A stretch of DNA of 64,000 nucleotides from Isochrysis galbana (lineage: Eukaryota > Haptophyta > Isochrysidales > Isochrysidaceae): NCBI GenBank assembly GCA_018136815.1, contig CM030931.1, positions 5,152,148 through 5,216,147 on the forward strand, in the 5' to 3' direction. The notes beneath the pieces are model-generated. The model was not told where the DNA came from. It worked only from the letters and a program-made list of their open reading frames with translations, and made no database searches. The translations under genes and the position numbers were made by a program. The first letter of the stretch is position 1, and every line of letters begins with the position of its first letter. This document shows, piece after piece, positions 44,995 through 54,756 of the stretch.

Positions 44995-45464
44995 TAGGCC
45001 TAGGTAGAAATATGTAGTTTTTCTTGCCTAAATATGTAGTAAAAATATGTCGAAATATGTAGGAAATCCGCCCAAATTATTTGCCAAATATGTAGAAAAT
45101 ATGTAGTGAAAGAATGTCCCTCTCCCTTGCCGCTCCCACTGCCCCGCTCTCGCTCTCGCTCTCGCTCTCGCTCTCCCTCTCCCTCGCCGCTCGCTCTCTC
45201 TCGCTCTCTCTCTCGCTCTCCCTCTCCCTCTCCCTCTCTCTCGCTCCCCCTCTCGCCCCGCGCGCTCTCGCGAACTCCCACTTGCGACCCCCCCCCCGGC
45301 GTAACGTCCATAATTAGTATGTAAACCCCCCCTCCGTACGCCATGTACGCGCCCAAATATGCAGTAAATATGTGAACCATGCACAAATATGTGATCGATA
45401 TGTATTCCGGAAAATTTGACCCAAATATGTAGTTCAATATGTCACATATTTCTACCTAGGCCTA
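44995..45464. mobile_element. hAT-like MITE, 470 bp
   Basis: Ends are inverted repeats TAGGCCTAGGTAGAAATATG. The 8-bp target duplication GTTGTATT is at 44987-44994 and 45465-45472. The interior has reiterated AAATATGTAG strings near both ends and a C/T-rich centre (45118-45270). It is non-coding. A truncated relative lies at 39420-39571. Its TAGGCC terminus is shared with the larger hAT element at 59856-61089. Confidence 0.88.
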
Positions 45465-45710
45465 GTTGTATTCAGTATTCAGGCCTTTTGCCTTTTGGCA
45501 TGAATATTTCGGCATGAGCACGAGCCTTCCTCGTCATGTGCCGTCTTCTATGTTCGTCGTGGTCACGCAAGGCATGCAGATTCGGATTCTCCCTGGGCTC
45601 AAGTCCCGGTTCGACGATTTTCGTCTCGAAATTCAAAGATTTTATATTTGAGTTTTATTTTTATTGTGACTTGTTACGGTAATTGTCCACGCGTTTAAGG
45701 TAAGAAATGG

Positions 45711-46362
45711 AGGTGTCGGAATTCGATACCGGAGAGAGAGAAGACCAACGTGGCGTAGCCGCGGGTACGGAGGGGGTTACCATCCGGTCCGACAACGGCA
45801 GGTCGGTCCGAAGCGTGTTCGACCATGACGCAAGCGTCGCGGGGCAGTGCGGCCAACAGCTCGGTGGTCGGTGGTCACGACCGAGGGAGGCACCCCGGGG
45901 ACAATGAGCGCGGACACCCTTAAAGATCCCAACGAAAGAGAGTCATCGAGAAACGGAGAACCTACGAGCCCCCGCCCTCAATGGCGGAGAAGAGCAATTA
46001 GGGCCGAGGAACTAGTCACCAAACAATTCTTCAGAAAGTTCACTCCTAGACACGCGAGCGGCGACAACAACGACGAGCGGGGCGACCCTAGCCACGACCG
46101 CCACTCCATATCAATCGTGGCGACACTCGAAACATTCGAAGGCTCGGGACTGGAACTAGCCTGAGTCTGAGCCACTTGGCTGGATTGTCGGTCGCGCGCC
46201 CGAGATAGAAGAGGCGGCGGACGCGGCCGGACGAGTCGGAGTACGACAACAGACAACAGCAGTAGTCCAGACAGAATGACGGGCATCCACTAACTACGTC
46301 GCCATCGCACCGGCGATACCCACACAGGTGCGGCTGCGCATCGAGCCGCGATGAGGGGACAT
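45711..46362 (-). pseudogene. Relic of a second gypsy pol copy
   Basis: 45711-45887 matches the protease region of the intact element (34117-34287) and 46060-46362 matches its methyltransferase region (34988-35273), in the same order and orientation with frequent substitutions. The roughly 700 bp between them in the intact copy is replaced here by about 170 bp of unrelated sequence. No frame survives. Confidence 0.8.
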
Positions 46363-46540
46363 GCATGGTGAGCGATGAGCGATCGCGACTTCATTCTTCG
46401 CCGCGCGGGAGGAGTTTGTTCATCGTGTGATTCCGGAGTATTTATTTACGTTAGTTTTCTCAGCCCCAGGGTCGTTGGTTTTGGGTTTCTTGTGGGTGAT
46501 TTTGTAGCCGCTTCGGCGAGTGAGTCCCTCCGCGTTACCC

Positions 46541-46713
46541 TGCGTCGCTCACGCTAAACGAGGCAAGGGGGCGGGCCGGGGCGCCGAGAGAGCGTGCTCG
46601 GGTGGGGCATAGTTTTAATTGTGATTGTAGCGCAGCATTTCCACACCTTTGGCCTTTGGTGGTGACGCGCGTCGTGGGCGTGGGCATCTGGGCATCGGCA
46701 TGGGGAAGCAGGA
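46541..46713 (-). pseudogene. Inverted partial copy of the helicase gene 5' end
   Basis: The reverse complement matches 47723-47873, that is the helicase start codon region and about its first 45 codons, with substitutions and a 10-bp duplication (CCTTTGGCCTTTGG) that shifts the frame. The two copies face each other about 1 kb apart. Confidence 0.85.
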
Positions 46714-47736
46714 GAGCCCCTCCGCGTTACCCCGCGAGTCCCCCCCCAGGTTTTCGAGTCTTCTATACCCCGACCCCGAGAGCCCGCGAGTCAACGAGTC
46801 AATACAAGTCAAGCACGCGCCTGAGCCACCGAGCCACCCCCAGTCGCCTGCCACCTGCCACAACCCCCCATAAGCCTCCTTTCGCAATTCCGCGCCTCTC
46901 CGTGCGTCGTTCGCAATGCCCGTAGTCACTTCCAGCATGAGTCCCGAGGAAAGCTCCATGAGCTCCCCACAAGAACCGCGTTCCGCGCTAGCTCTAGCTG
47001 CCGGCGCGCCCTCGCGGCCCTCGCAGGCAATCTCCAAAAAAAAAATCTGAAAAGATTCTAGGCTCTCGGCTCGCAGGTCGCAGGCAATCTCCAAAACTGA
47101 GATCAGCCTCGCTCTGACAATATCCCCCCCACCGATACCTGTATTTGGCCTGTATTTGGTCTGTAATGCATGCTGCATTTTCTGTAATTCTGTTACCCGG
47201 CTCTGTATTTCCCATCTAGCATCTAGGGTCGTGGGTCCAGAGTCCAGAGCCGCGTGCGCGGTAAGAACACTACGAAGTCTTTTTGTTGCTTGTAGTGAAC
47301 AAAAAGTTGTTCTACAGCCACTGCACATCAGAGGAGAGGGGGGAGGGGGAGGGGAGCGCGGTCAATGTACACACGGTGGGCCGCCAGTTGGCCCTACAAG
47401 TGGATGACCTCTGTCATGGAGAGAAAAACAAAATGGGGTTTTTTTGTGGCCACACCGCCGCGTCCCGCGCGCTTAGGCTGGATGGCGCGCTTGTGGGACG
47501 GATTGCGTCCGAGCGCGCGCACGCATGGCGCGCGGCGTGTGTGGTGTGTGCTGCGCGAGCGCGCGCGCGCAGGAGTACGCGCGCGGGGGTTGGAGCGCGC
47601 GAGCGCGTGAACGTGACCAACCAGACGTCCGTGTGCGATCCGAGCCTTCCTGCCCGCTTCCCTCTCTGTTCCCCTCTCTCTCCTGCCTCCCCCCGCCTCT
47701 CCTCGCCCCCCACCGCTCCTCCCCTGCTGCTTCCCC
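46714..47736. other. Spacer between inverted helicase copies
   Basis: No gene is supported. It contains short fragments (around TTACCCGGCTCTGTATTTCC) also seen near 26900 and 55300, and a CGCG-rich stretch at 47510-47600 just upstream of the helicase gene. Confidence 0.35.
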
Positions 47737-49353
47737 ATGCCAATGCCCACGCCCACGACGCGCGTCACCAAAGGTGTGGAGATGCTACGCTGCAATTACA
47801 ACTACGCCCCACCCGAGCACGCCCTCTCGGCGCCCCGGCCCGCCCCCCTTGCCCCGTTTAGCGTGAGCGACGCACTTCCGACTCTCCTGGAGCACAGCCA
47901 CTCCCTTGTCGCCCAGCACACCTACATCAGCTCCATCAGCGACGGCGAGCGCCGCGCTTGGCCCTTCGTGAAAACCGGCTCACTTTTGGTGAGCACCGGC
48001 ATGCAGGCCCGCCCGGGCGTCGAGTTGCGACCTTTCCAGCGCCGCGCCCTTGATCAGGTGCTGGTGCACCGCAATGACGGGTCGTCCCCCCTTGCTCTCT
48101 CGGGGCTCGTGAAGATGCCGTGCGGAGCGGGCAAGACCCTCTGGTCGCTTTGGCTCGCCATGGAGCTGCAGACATTCACCCTCATCGTCACACAGAGCGT
48201 CATGGCCAGCGTCCACTGGAGCGAGCAGCTTCACAAGTTCTTCAAGCCGCCCTCAAGGGGTGTCCTAGTCCTGCGCCACGACGGGGGGGACATGGCCGCC
48301 ACAACCGACCGGCTGCTCGACGTGAATGGCAAGTGCCGCCCGGGCATCGTCATCTGCACCTACCAGGCGCTAAACTCGCCGCAGGACACCGAAATGGAAA
48401 GCTTCCTCGCACTGCTGCGCGCCTTGCCGCATGGCCTGCTCGTGCTCGACGACCCCGCCGTCGCGGATCCAGTCGGGAGCGTGCTCGACATCCCCTCCTT
48501 CTGCACGCTCGCCACCTCCGCCACCTTCCACCGCGAGGACGAGCGCATGGACCTGCTACCGCTGCGCGTCGGCCCTGTCGTGGCCAACGTCGACCGCGGC
48601 GAGCTGCTCCAGCACGGCTTCATCGCGCCCATTCGGCGCGTCGAGGTCCTCGTCCCCTCGTGCGGCACCGATCCTGTGCGCCAGGCGCCCAAGCTGCTCG
48701 CGCTCCTCGGCATCGTGCGTCACCACGCGCTCTGTGGACAAAAGCAGCTCGTCTTCTGCGACGATTTCGAGTCGCTCAAGTTCGTTTTCCGCCTTCTCTC
48801 GGGCACCTTCCGCGAGCAGATGCCGGTGGTCGGTCCGCTCAGCCAGGAGACTCCTGGCAAGGAGCGCTTGGCCATGCTTGAGCAGTTCCGCCGCAAGAGC
48901 GGTGCCGCCGTCTTCTGCCTGCTTCACTTGGCCGATACCTCGGTCGACCTGGTAGGCGCCAGCGTGCTCGTGCAGGTGAGCTGCGTCACCGCCTCCAAGA
49001 ATCAGGAGGTCGAGCGCACCGGCCGCATCCAGCGCCCCAGTGTCTGCGCGGAGCACGTGGCGTACACACTCGTCGCGCGCGGCTCCGTCGAGCAGAGCAA
49101 CGTCCTTAAGCGCCGCAAGTGCATGCAGGACGAAGGCTACGACACACAGGTCTGCCACCTGGCTGAGATCAAGCACGTGCCCGGCCCGGAGGATCCCAAG
49201 CTCGTCGAGGACGCTCTCCAGGAGAGTGGAATGACGGCGTGCGCCGCGGAGGAGTCTAGGCCAGCCCCAAAGCGCTCATGCCTGAGGGAGCGCATCGCGC
49301 AAGGTAAGCGTGTTGTTATCCGTCCCGAGGATCCGAACCCCCACCGAATGTAA
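47737..49353 (+). CDS. XPB/ERCC3-like SF2 helicase, single exon, 538 aa
   Basis: Relative of the XPB (ERCC3) DNA helicase/translocase, which opens DNA in TFIIH and in many large DNA viruses. Motifs in order: Q-like region LRPFQRRALDQVL (about 94); motif I MPCGAGKT (about 127-134, XPB-style PCGAGK); motif II LLVLDDPAVADP where DExH is expected, so the Walker B box is degenerate (DDPA); motif III LATSATFHRED (close to XPB TATLVRED); the XPB-like bridge LLQHGFIAPIRRVEV; motif V-like DTSVDLVGASVLVQV; motif VI QEVERTGRIQR. It lacks the long N-terminal damage-recognition part of cellular XPB. Intronless structure, shorter length and flanking duplication suggest a divergent, possibly transferred or retrocopied gene rather than the TFIIH subunit. 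Confidence 0.8.
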   Translation: MPMPTPTTRVTKGVEMLRCNYNYAPPEHALSAPRPAPLAPFSVSDALPTLLEHSHSLVAQHTYISSISDGERRAWPFVKTGSLLVSTGMQARPGVELRPFQRRALDQVLVHRNDGSSPLALSGLVKMPCGAGKTLWSLWLAMELQTFTLIVTQSVMASVHWSEQLHKFFKPPSRGVLVLRHDGGDMAATTDRLLDVNGKCRPGIVICTYQALNSPQDTEMESFLALLRALPHGLLVLDDPAVADPVGSVLDIPSFCTLATSATFHREDERMDLLPLRVGPVVANVDRGELLQHGFIAPIRRVEVLVPSCGTDPVRQAPKLLALLGIVRHHALCGQKQLVFCDDFESLKFVFRLLSGTFREQMPVVGPLSQETPGKERLAMLEQFRRKSGAAVFCLLHLADTSVDLVGASVLVQVSCVTASKNQEVERTGRIQRPSVCAEHVAYTLVARGSVEQSNVLKRRKCMQDEGYDTQVCHLAEIKHVPGPEDPKLVEDALQESGMTACAAEESRPAPKRSCLRERIAQGKRVVIRPEDPNPHRM

Positions 49354-51346
49354 TCTAATACTGTCGGTGGGGGTGTCGTGTGATGTTTTGCGCCCCGACG
49401 ACCCCCCCCCCCCCTCCCTCGAACACCGAGTTGGCTGCGAATCCAAAAATTTCTGTGGGGGCTTGTGCCGTGAGCTATGGGCCCTCGGTCTTGTGCAAAG
49501 GCAGCCGAGCAACCCGTGGTGAAGAGGATGACGTGCAAGGTGGCCGGCGTTGGTCATGCTTGCGTATCGAGAGAGAATGGCGGGAGTGAAGAGAAGTAGG
49601 GGAGGAGAAGGGGGGGGGGGGGGGAGCCCGTGCTCCCCGAACAAAGGCAAGCGGCAGTGTCTCTTCTTGGGGCCGCCCCAATGGCAAATCGAAATAAAAA
49701 CTTCTGAAGGAAGATTTCGGGGCTAATGGCATAAAAAAAACTTCTTGAAGATGCCCGCTAAGCTACTGTTTCTCACTCACACCCTCCCGTGGTCATGCCG
49801 AGATCGCCTTTTACCCTCACCTTTACTCTCCCTTCCCGCTCCCCCCTCGGTCCTTTTTCTTCGGTTTCGAGGGGCGCGTCGTCGGCCCGTGTACACTACT
49901 TCGGGCCTCGCGTTGGGGGTTGGGGGGAGGGGTGGGGCAGGCCTATTGCGTTGGTATGTTGGCATTTGGTGTCCAAGGGCTGTGTGCTCACTGCTCGCCC
50001 TCGTGTGGGGGCCCGGCCTTTCGGCCTCCTCCGGTGGGTTGCAGGGCGCGTTTGGGGCGCTTCGTCTCCCGCGCCCGGTTTTTGTCCCTGATGCTCAACT
50101 AAGTTTATACTTGGTTCGCCCATGGGGGGGCACGAGCCCCCCCCTCTCTCCACTCCTCCCCTGCCGTGGGGGAGGAACCACCCATCCTCCTGGCATGCCT
50201 GATGGCTTGCCAGGAGGCCACTGCCCTGCTGACCCACTCTCTCCCTGACAGGCTCGCCTGATTCGCGCGTCCTGGCCCCTCGTGGCCAGCCCATCGCTCC
50301 AACCCCCCCTCCCCCCTTGTTCGACAGGCAGACAGGTGCAGAGTGGGGGCCCCTGAGGCCCAGGAGCGCCAGCGAGGGAGAGGCAGGGGAGGCCAGGGCC
50401 CAGCCCCAGCCTCCTCTGCCTGTCGCAGGCGCGCCATCGCGCGTGCCTGCAGGAGAGGGGAGAGAGAGCGCGGAGAAGGGGGTGGGCGGAGCGAGAGCTC
50501 CGCTCACCGGAAAATAGGTAAGTCCCGCACCTGTTTACAGGATAAGTCGGGACCGAGGCCGCCGCCAGCCCGGTAGGCATAGGAGGAAGGGGGGAACGGA
50601 TCACCGGGGGGGGGGCGCGGGCCACCGACCATATCTAAGCCCTTTTCCCCTATCCCCCTAGTAGTGCACGGGGGGAGTCGCCTGATGGCGGGGGGGAAAG
50701 GGCCGGGGGAGTGGGGGTGTAGAAAGTTTCCTACGTGAGTAGAAAGTAGAGGATGCACGGCCGCGTGTGCGGTGAGACTATTAAGAAATTAATTAATTTT
50801 GTCCCTGATGCGCTCTGTTCAGTTTTGTTCGCTCGTCTGAAATGAGCTCTATTTTCAATCATTCAGCTAATTCTGTGAGTTTGCGGTTTGGTATAAGTTC
50901 GTTGTCGTTTGTGGTCTCGAAGATCGGGCGGAGTTCGTTGAGGTCTGTACGTTTCTTCGGTTGGCGTCCCATGTCTGCCTTGGCCCTCCTTGAGGCGTCC
51001 GTGTTGTTGCCGTATAGTGCCGCTTTGCACAGTGTGGTGAAACTCTCGATAATTCTTTTTATGATGTGGTCGCTGGTGTTGAAGGTGATGTTGTCGTAGT
51101 GATAGTGAATCCTACAGCAGAAGTCAAGAGGCTGCAACCTTAGGTTTGGTTGTTTTTTTGACAAATGCCCCTATGAAATATGAAAGGGTATATGAGCATT
51201 TATGGCTTATGGACAAGACACCCCGGGCCTCCGAGCAACCCCCTTTTAAACGCTTTGCAAGCACACTTGCGATACATCACAGTTGGACAAATTGCCGCGA
51301 GTTCATCAGACGGCCACCAGGGTCCAGAGTTTAAGTCGCGTTCCGT
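49354..51346. other. Intergenic with dispersed repeats
   Basis: 50096-50340 is a copy of the 713-985 repeat. The short string CTTGAAGATGCC after an A-run at 49736 also occurs near 1170. 50600-50715 resembles 15670-15800. At 50820-51130 AT-richer sequence has a minus-strand frame without recognisable domain. No gene is called. Confidence 0.45.
50096..50340 (+). repeat. Dispersed repeat C (copy of 713-985)
   Basis: Starts with AACTAAGTTTATACTTGGTT and continues through the CCCATGG, GGGGCACGAG, GGAACCACCCATCCTCCTGG and GTGGCCAGCCCAT blocks in the same order as 713-985, with small indels. Confidence 0.8.
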
Positions 51347-52270
51347 CAACCTACTTTTATAAGTGGGGGACAATGGGGGCCTCGCGCCCCCCTCACACCA
51401 TCGCGGACACCCCCCGGGGTGGGCCCGTACAATCAACCCCAGCCCCTGCCCTTTGGCAGGGGCAGGGCACTCATCAATCTGGCCCAGACCCTTCGGGGGC
51501 GCGGCCCGCGAGCTGCACTCCCACGCCCGCGCTGGGCCTGCCCTCGAGCTGACTCCCCCTCTGTCCCTGGTCGCCAGGCACACAGGAGACTTTGGGCGGC
51601 ACCCATGGCCAGCGAGGCGAGCGTGGGAGAGGCAGGGGGGGCCAGGGGCTGAGCCCCAGCCTCCACTGCCCCCTGAGCTGCCCTTGCTGGCCCCCTGGGA
51701 GCCCCCAAAGGGCCCCTGAGAGCAGGCCAGGGCGCGCCGCATGGCGACGCGCCGCAGGGACGACGAAGGGAGAGAGTGGAGAGAGGGAGAGGGGGGGTTT
51801 TGCACCCCCCCCGATGGAGTGCGGTTAGAAACAGGCCCCGTTTGCGTTAGCAAACGGGTAGAGGGCGGCCGGCGACAGGCGGGAGAGCCGGGAGAGAGAA
51901 GGGAGTGGCTCAAGCTCGAGGAGAGTATCCTGAAGGTGGCACAGGCTACTCGACTCGCAGTCGTTTATTTCTCGAGAACTGCTCACGGCGCGAGCTGGAA
52001 GGGCCGATCCTCTTTGTTGACGAGAGGTTCCTCCCCCCCCCCCGGTGCTTTTTCCCGGAGAGTCGGCCGGCGTCGACCGGTCCGCCTCAATGGGTTTTCC
52101 CTCATTTTAACTTGTGGGGAGTTAGAATGGGAGCCAGGGGCTTGCGAGGGGGGAGATGTGGAGGGGTACATAGTTGTATGTATCTGTGGCAACAACACGC
52201 GTCAAGGTGTACGGGCAGGTGCGCTGAGGGGCTAGTGAGAGTAGTGGTACTAATGCTCAGATAGATTATT
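51347..52270 (-). repeat. Composite dispersed repeat A+B
   Basis: 51347-51770 is an inverted copy of 24836-25259, and 51771-52270 is an inverted copy of 21254-21784. Here the two blocks are directly abutted; at the other loci they lie about 3 kb apart. Confidence 0.88.
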
Positions 52271-52359
52271 ATACACCCCACCCCACTTCTGCACGCACAG
52301 CACATAGGCACCTCAGACTCATGACTAACCTGTCGTCAACTCCATCTTGGCGGCCGTCG

Positions 52360-52459
52360 NNNNNNNNNNNNNNNNNNNNNNNNNNNNNNNNNNNNNNNNN
52401 NNNNNNNNNNNNNNNNNNNNNNNNNNNNNNNNNNNNNNNNNNNNNNNNNNNNNNNNNNN
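52360..52459. other. Assembly gap (100 N)
   Basis: Exactly 100 N bases. It is followed immediately by a (CT)n tract (52460-52550), which probably caused the assembly break. Confidence 1.
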
Positions 52460-52486
52460 TCTCTCTGTCTCTCTCCATCTCTCTCT

Positions 52487-52525
<39 letters not shown>

Positions 52526-52746
52526 TCTCTCTCTCTCTCCCTCTCTCTCTGGGGCGGGGGCGGGGGGGGGGCGGGGTCGGGGGGGCGGAGGGGGAAGAAG
52601 CGCTACCCGTCGCCCGGGGGGCGGGAGGCGGGGGGGGGGGGGGGCGCACCGAGCGAGAGAAGGGGCGAGAGAGCGGGAAGGGCGGGAAGAAGGTGGAGGA
52701 GGACGAGCGGTGGGTGAGCGGCGGGCGCTGGCAAAGAAGCAACGCA

Positions 52747-54756
52747 ATGGAGCGCCGGTACCGCAACCCCGCTGTGCGGACCGCCGGGTGGATGCACGAG
52801 GCCGCATGGCAAGGGGAGCCTACCGCCTCTGAGGCCGCTGCTCGTGCTCGCGAGCCACCGCCCTCTGCAACGCGAGGGAGGCGGGAGCCGCGCTCGGCGA
52901 TCGATGAGGCGCACCGCTGTGCACACCACTGCCCTTCTCATATCACAGACTGGGGGCGCAGCGAGCGCGAGGATCTCGGACGGAGCGGACCGAGGCCGAC
53001 GCGCCGAGCTGTCCTAGCCACTCCCGGGCTCATCGAAGGTGAGGGCGTCTCGCAACTTCTAGCAGAGCCGGAGCCACCGAATGCGGCGGCCGCAGCCGCT
53101 GCGCACAGGGAGGCCCTCACGCCATGGGCGACAGAGGCGGTCTCGCCCGGCTTTCATGGCCGGCGGAGGGTTGGGACTGGTCTTGCTTCTAAAGATAGCG
53201 TCTCGCAGCTATTGGTGGAGCCAGAGACGGCCGATGAGGCGGCCGCCGCCGCGGCTGCACACAGGGAGGCACTCACGCCTTGGGCAACTGAGGTGGTCTC
53301 AGCGAGTGCGCAAGGGCGACGCAAAGTGGGGGCGGAAGAGCGGCACGCTCGGCCGGCACCTTATGCGCAGGATGACGGCGCGGATGACCCGGGCTCACCA
53401 GGAACCTATGACCTCCTCTACGAAGGCAACGAACGGCACGGGCGAGGGCGCAGGCATGTGAGCACCTATTCGCCATATAGCACGCCCGACCACCACGGTG
53501 CGCCCATCGGCCAGGTAGCATCGCAGTCGCTGCAAGCTCACCGCCAGCAGGCACAGGTCCCACCACACACGCCCTCGCACAATGGGTCGAGCCGGGCTTG
53601 CGCCAACCTGGCGGCACACCCGCAGATGATTGGCGACGGTCCCATGGTTGAAATCCCAGTCACTGGGATCTCCTCGGCTGGCGTGACGGCAGCCGCGGTC
53701 GATCCGCCTGGCTGTAGCGCCGCCGCCGGCATGGCCAACCTGCAACTGATCGACGCGAGCGATAGCGATGCCGAGGACCTTCAACGCGCTCTCTCGCAAT
53801 TGGGCAGCTGGCTGCGCGACCGTGGTATCAGCGTGTCCCAGCACTTTGGCCGCTACGATACATGTGGGAACGGCTACGTGTCCAAGAGCGACTTTTTACG
53901 CTGCCTTCGAGCTGCTGGCGCAAATGCGCACCCGGCTGTACTCCGTGCCTTACCAGCCAAGCTAATGGTGAATGGCGGCGTGCGCCACACCGAGCTCGCC
54001 GAGCTGATTGGCAATGATGATAAGGTGACGGACGCCATTCGCCCGATTGATCACGTGGCTGCGCTCCCCTCTTCCATGGGCTCGCGTGGTCGCGGGTCAG
54101 GGGTCGCCATAGTGGGCGGCACCTCCGCTAGTGCCAGTACACTTTGGGGGGGGGGTGCTCTTATCGATGGCAACCCTAGCACTGGGGACGAAGCGGGAAA
54201 CGCCCAGCCACATAGCGAGAGAGAGAGGTTGAGGTTGCGTCGAGAAGCGATGCGTAGGTTTCATAGCCTCGACCTTTCAGCGAGAGAGCTGTGGGCCATG
54301 CTCGATATCTCGTCGGATGGCACTATTGGACCGGTTGAGCTTGCAGCAGGCTTGCAACGCATTTCACTCGTCCCTGGGTCAGCGGATGCTGCAGCAGTCG
54401 CCCAGATGCTCAGCGGTGGCTCGCACTTGTCTTGGTCCACATGGTCCGCGTTCCTCAGCGACGGGGGCGAGGAGTTGCTTCCAGCTGAGCGGCGCCGGCG
54501 CCTCACCGTCTCCCGGCAGATCGAGTCCATGAGGGGGACGCTTGCACGAAACACTCCGCAACTGAAGGCATTGCTGCTGCAAGCCGACCAAGATGCCTCG
54601 GGCTTGCTACCGATAGCCACCTTTGCTCGCGTGTTGCGCCAAGTTGGCGTCGTGCTTTCTCCTGCCGACTATGCGCGCGTTGCGTTGCACCTCGATCCAG
54701 ACCGGGGTGGACGATGGGTGCGATATCAAAATCTGTTGGAGGCATTGCAACACTGA
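52747..54756 (+). CDS. EF-hand protein with internal duplication, 669 aa
   Basis: Single open frame from ATG 52747 (MERRYRNPAVRTAGWMHEAA). The N-terminal half is low-complexity and contains a roughly 45-residue block twice (VSQLLAEPEP..HREALTPWATEAVS at 53046-53175 and 53202-53330). The C-terminal half has EF-hand-like units: one near 53845 (DTCGNGYVSKSD, degenerate), a canonical loop DISSDGTIGPVE near 54304, and two degenerate ones near 54590 (DQDASG) and 54690 (DPDRGG). The arrangement resembles multi-EF-hand ciliary or calcium-sensor proteins of the EFCAB6 type, but that is inference. The 5' end may extend into the assembly gap. A (CT)n tract precedes the ATG. Confidence 0.7.
   Translation: MERRYRNPAVRTAGWMHEAAWQGEPTASEAAARAREPPPSATRGRREPRSAIDEAHRCAHHCPSHITDWGRSEREDLGRSGPRPTRRAVLATPGLIEGEGVSQLLAEPEPPNAAAAAAAHREALTPWATEAVSPGFHGRRRVGTGLASKDSVSQLLVEPETADEAAAAAAAHREALTPWATEVVSASAQGRRKVGAEERHARPAPYAQDDGADDPGSPGTYDLLYEGNERHGRGRRHVSTYSPYSTPDHHGAPIGQVASQSLQAHRQQAQVPPHTPSHNGSSRACANLAAHPQMIGDGPMVEIPVTGISSAGVTAAAVDPPGCSAAAGMANLQLIDASDSDAEDLQRALSQLGSWLRDRGISVSQHFGRYDTCGNGYVSKSDFLRCLRAAGANAHPAVLRALPAKLMVNGGVRHTELAELIGNDDKVTDAIRPIDHVAALPSSMGSRGRGSGVAIVGGTSASASTLWGGGALIDGNPSTGDEAGNAQPHSERERLRLRREAMRRFHSLDLSARELWAMLDISSDGTIGPVELAAGLQRISLVPGSADAAAVAQMLSGGSHLSWSTWSAFLSDGGEELLPAERRRRLTVSRQIESMRGTLARNTPQLKALLLQADQDASGLLPIATFARVLRQVGVVLSPADYARVALHLDPDRGGRWVRYQNLLEALQH

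Noticed and set aside
48120-48955. Alternative frames across the helicase
   Set aside because: Shadows; only the 47737 frame carries helicase motifs.
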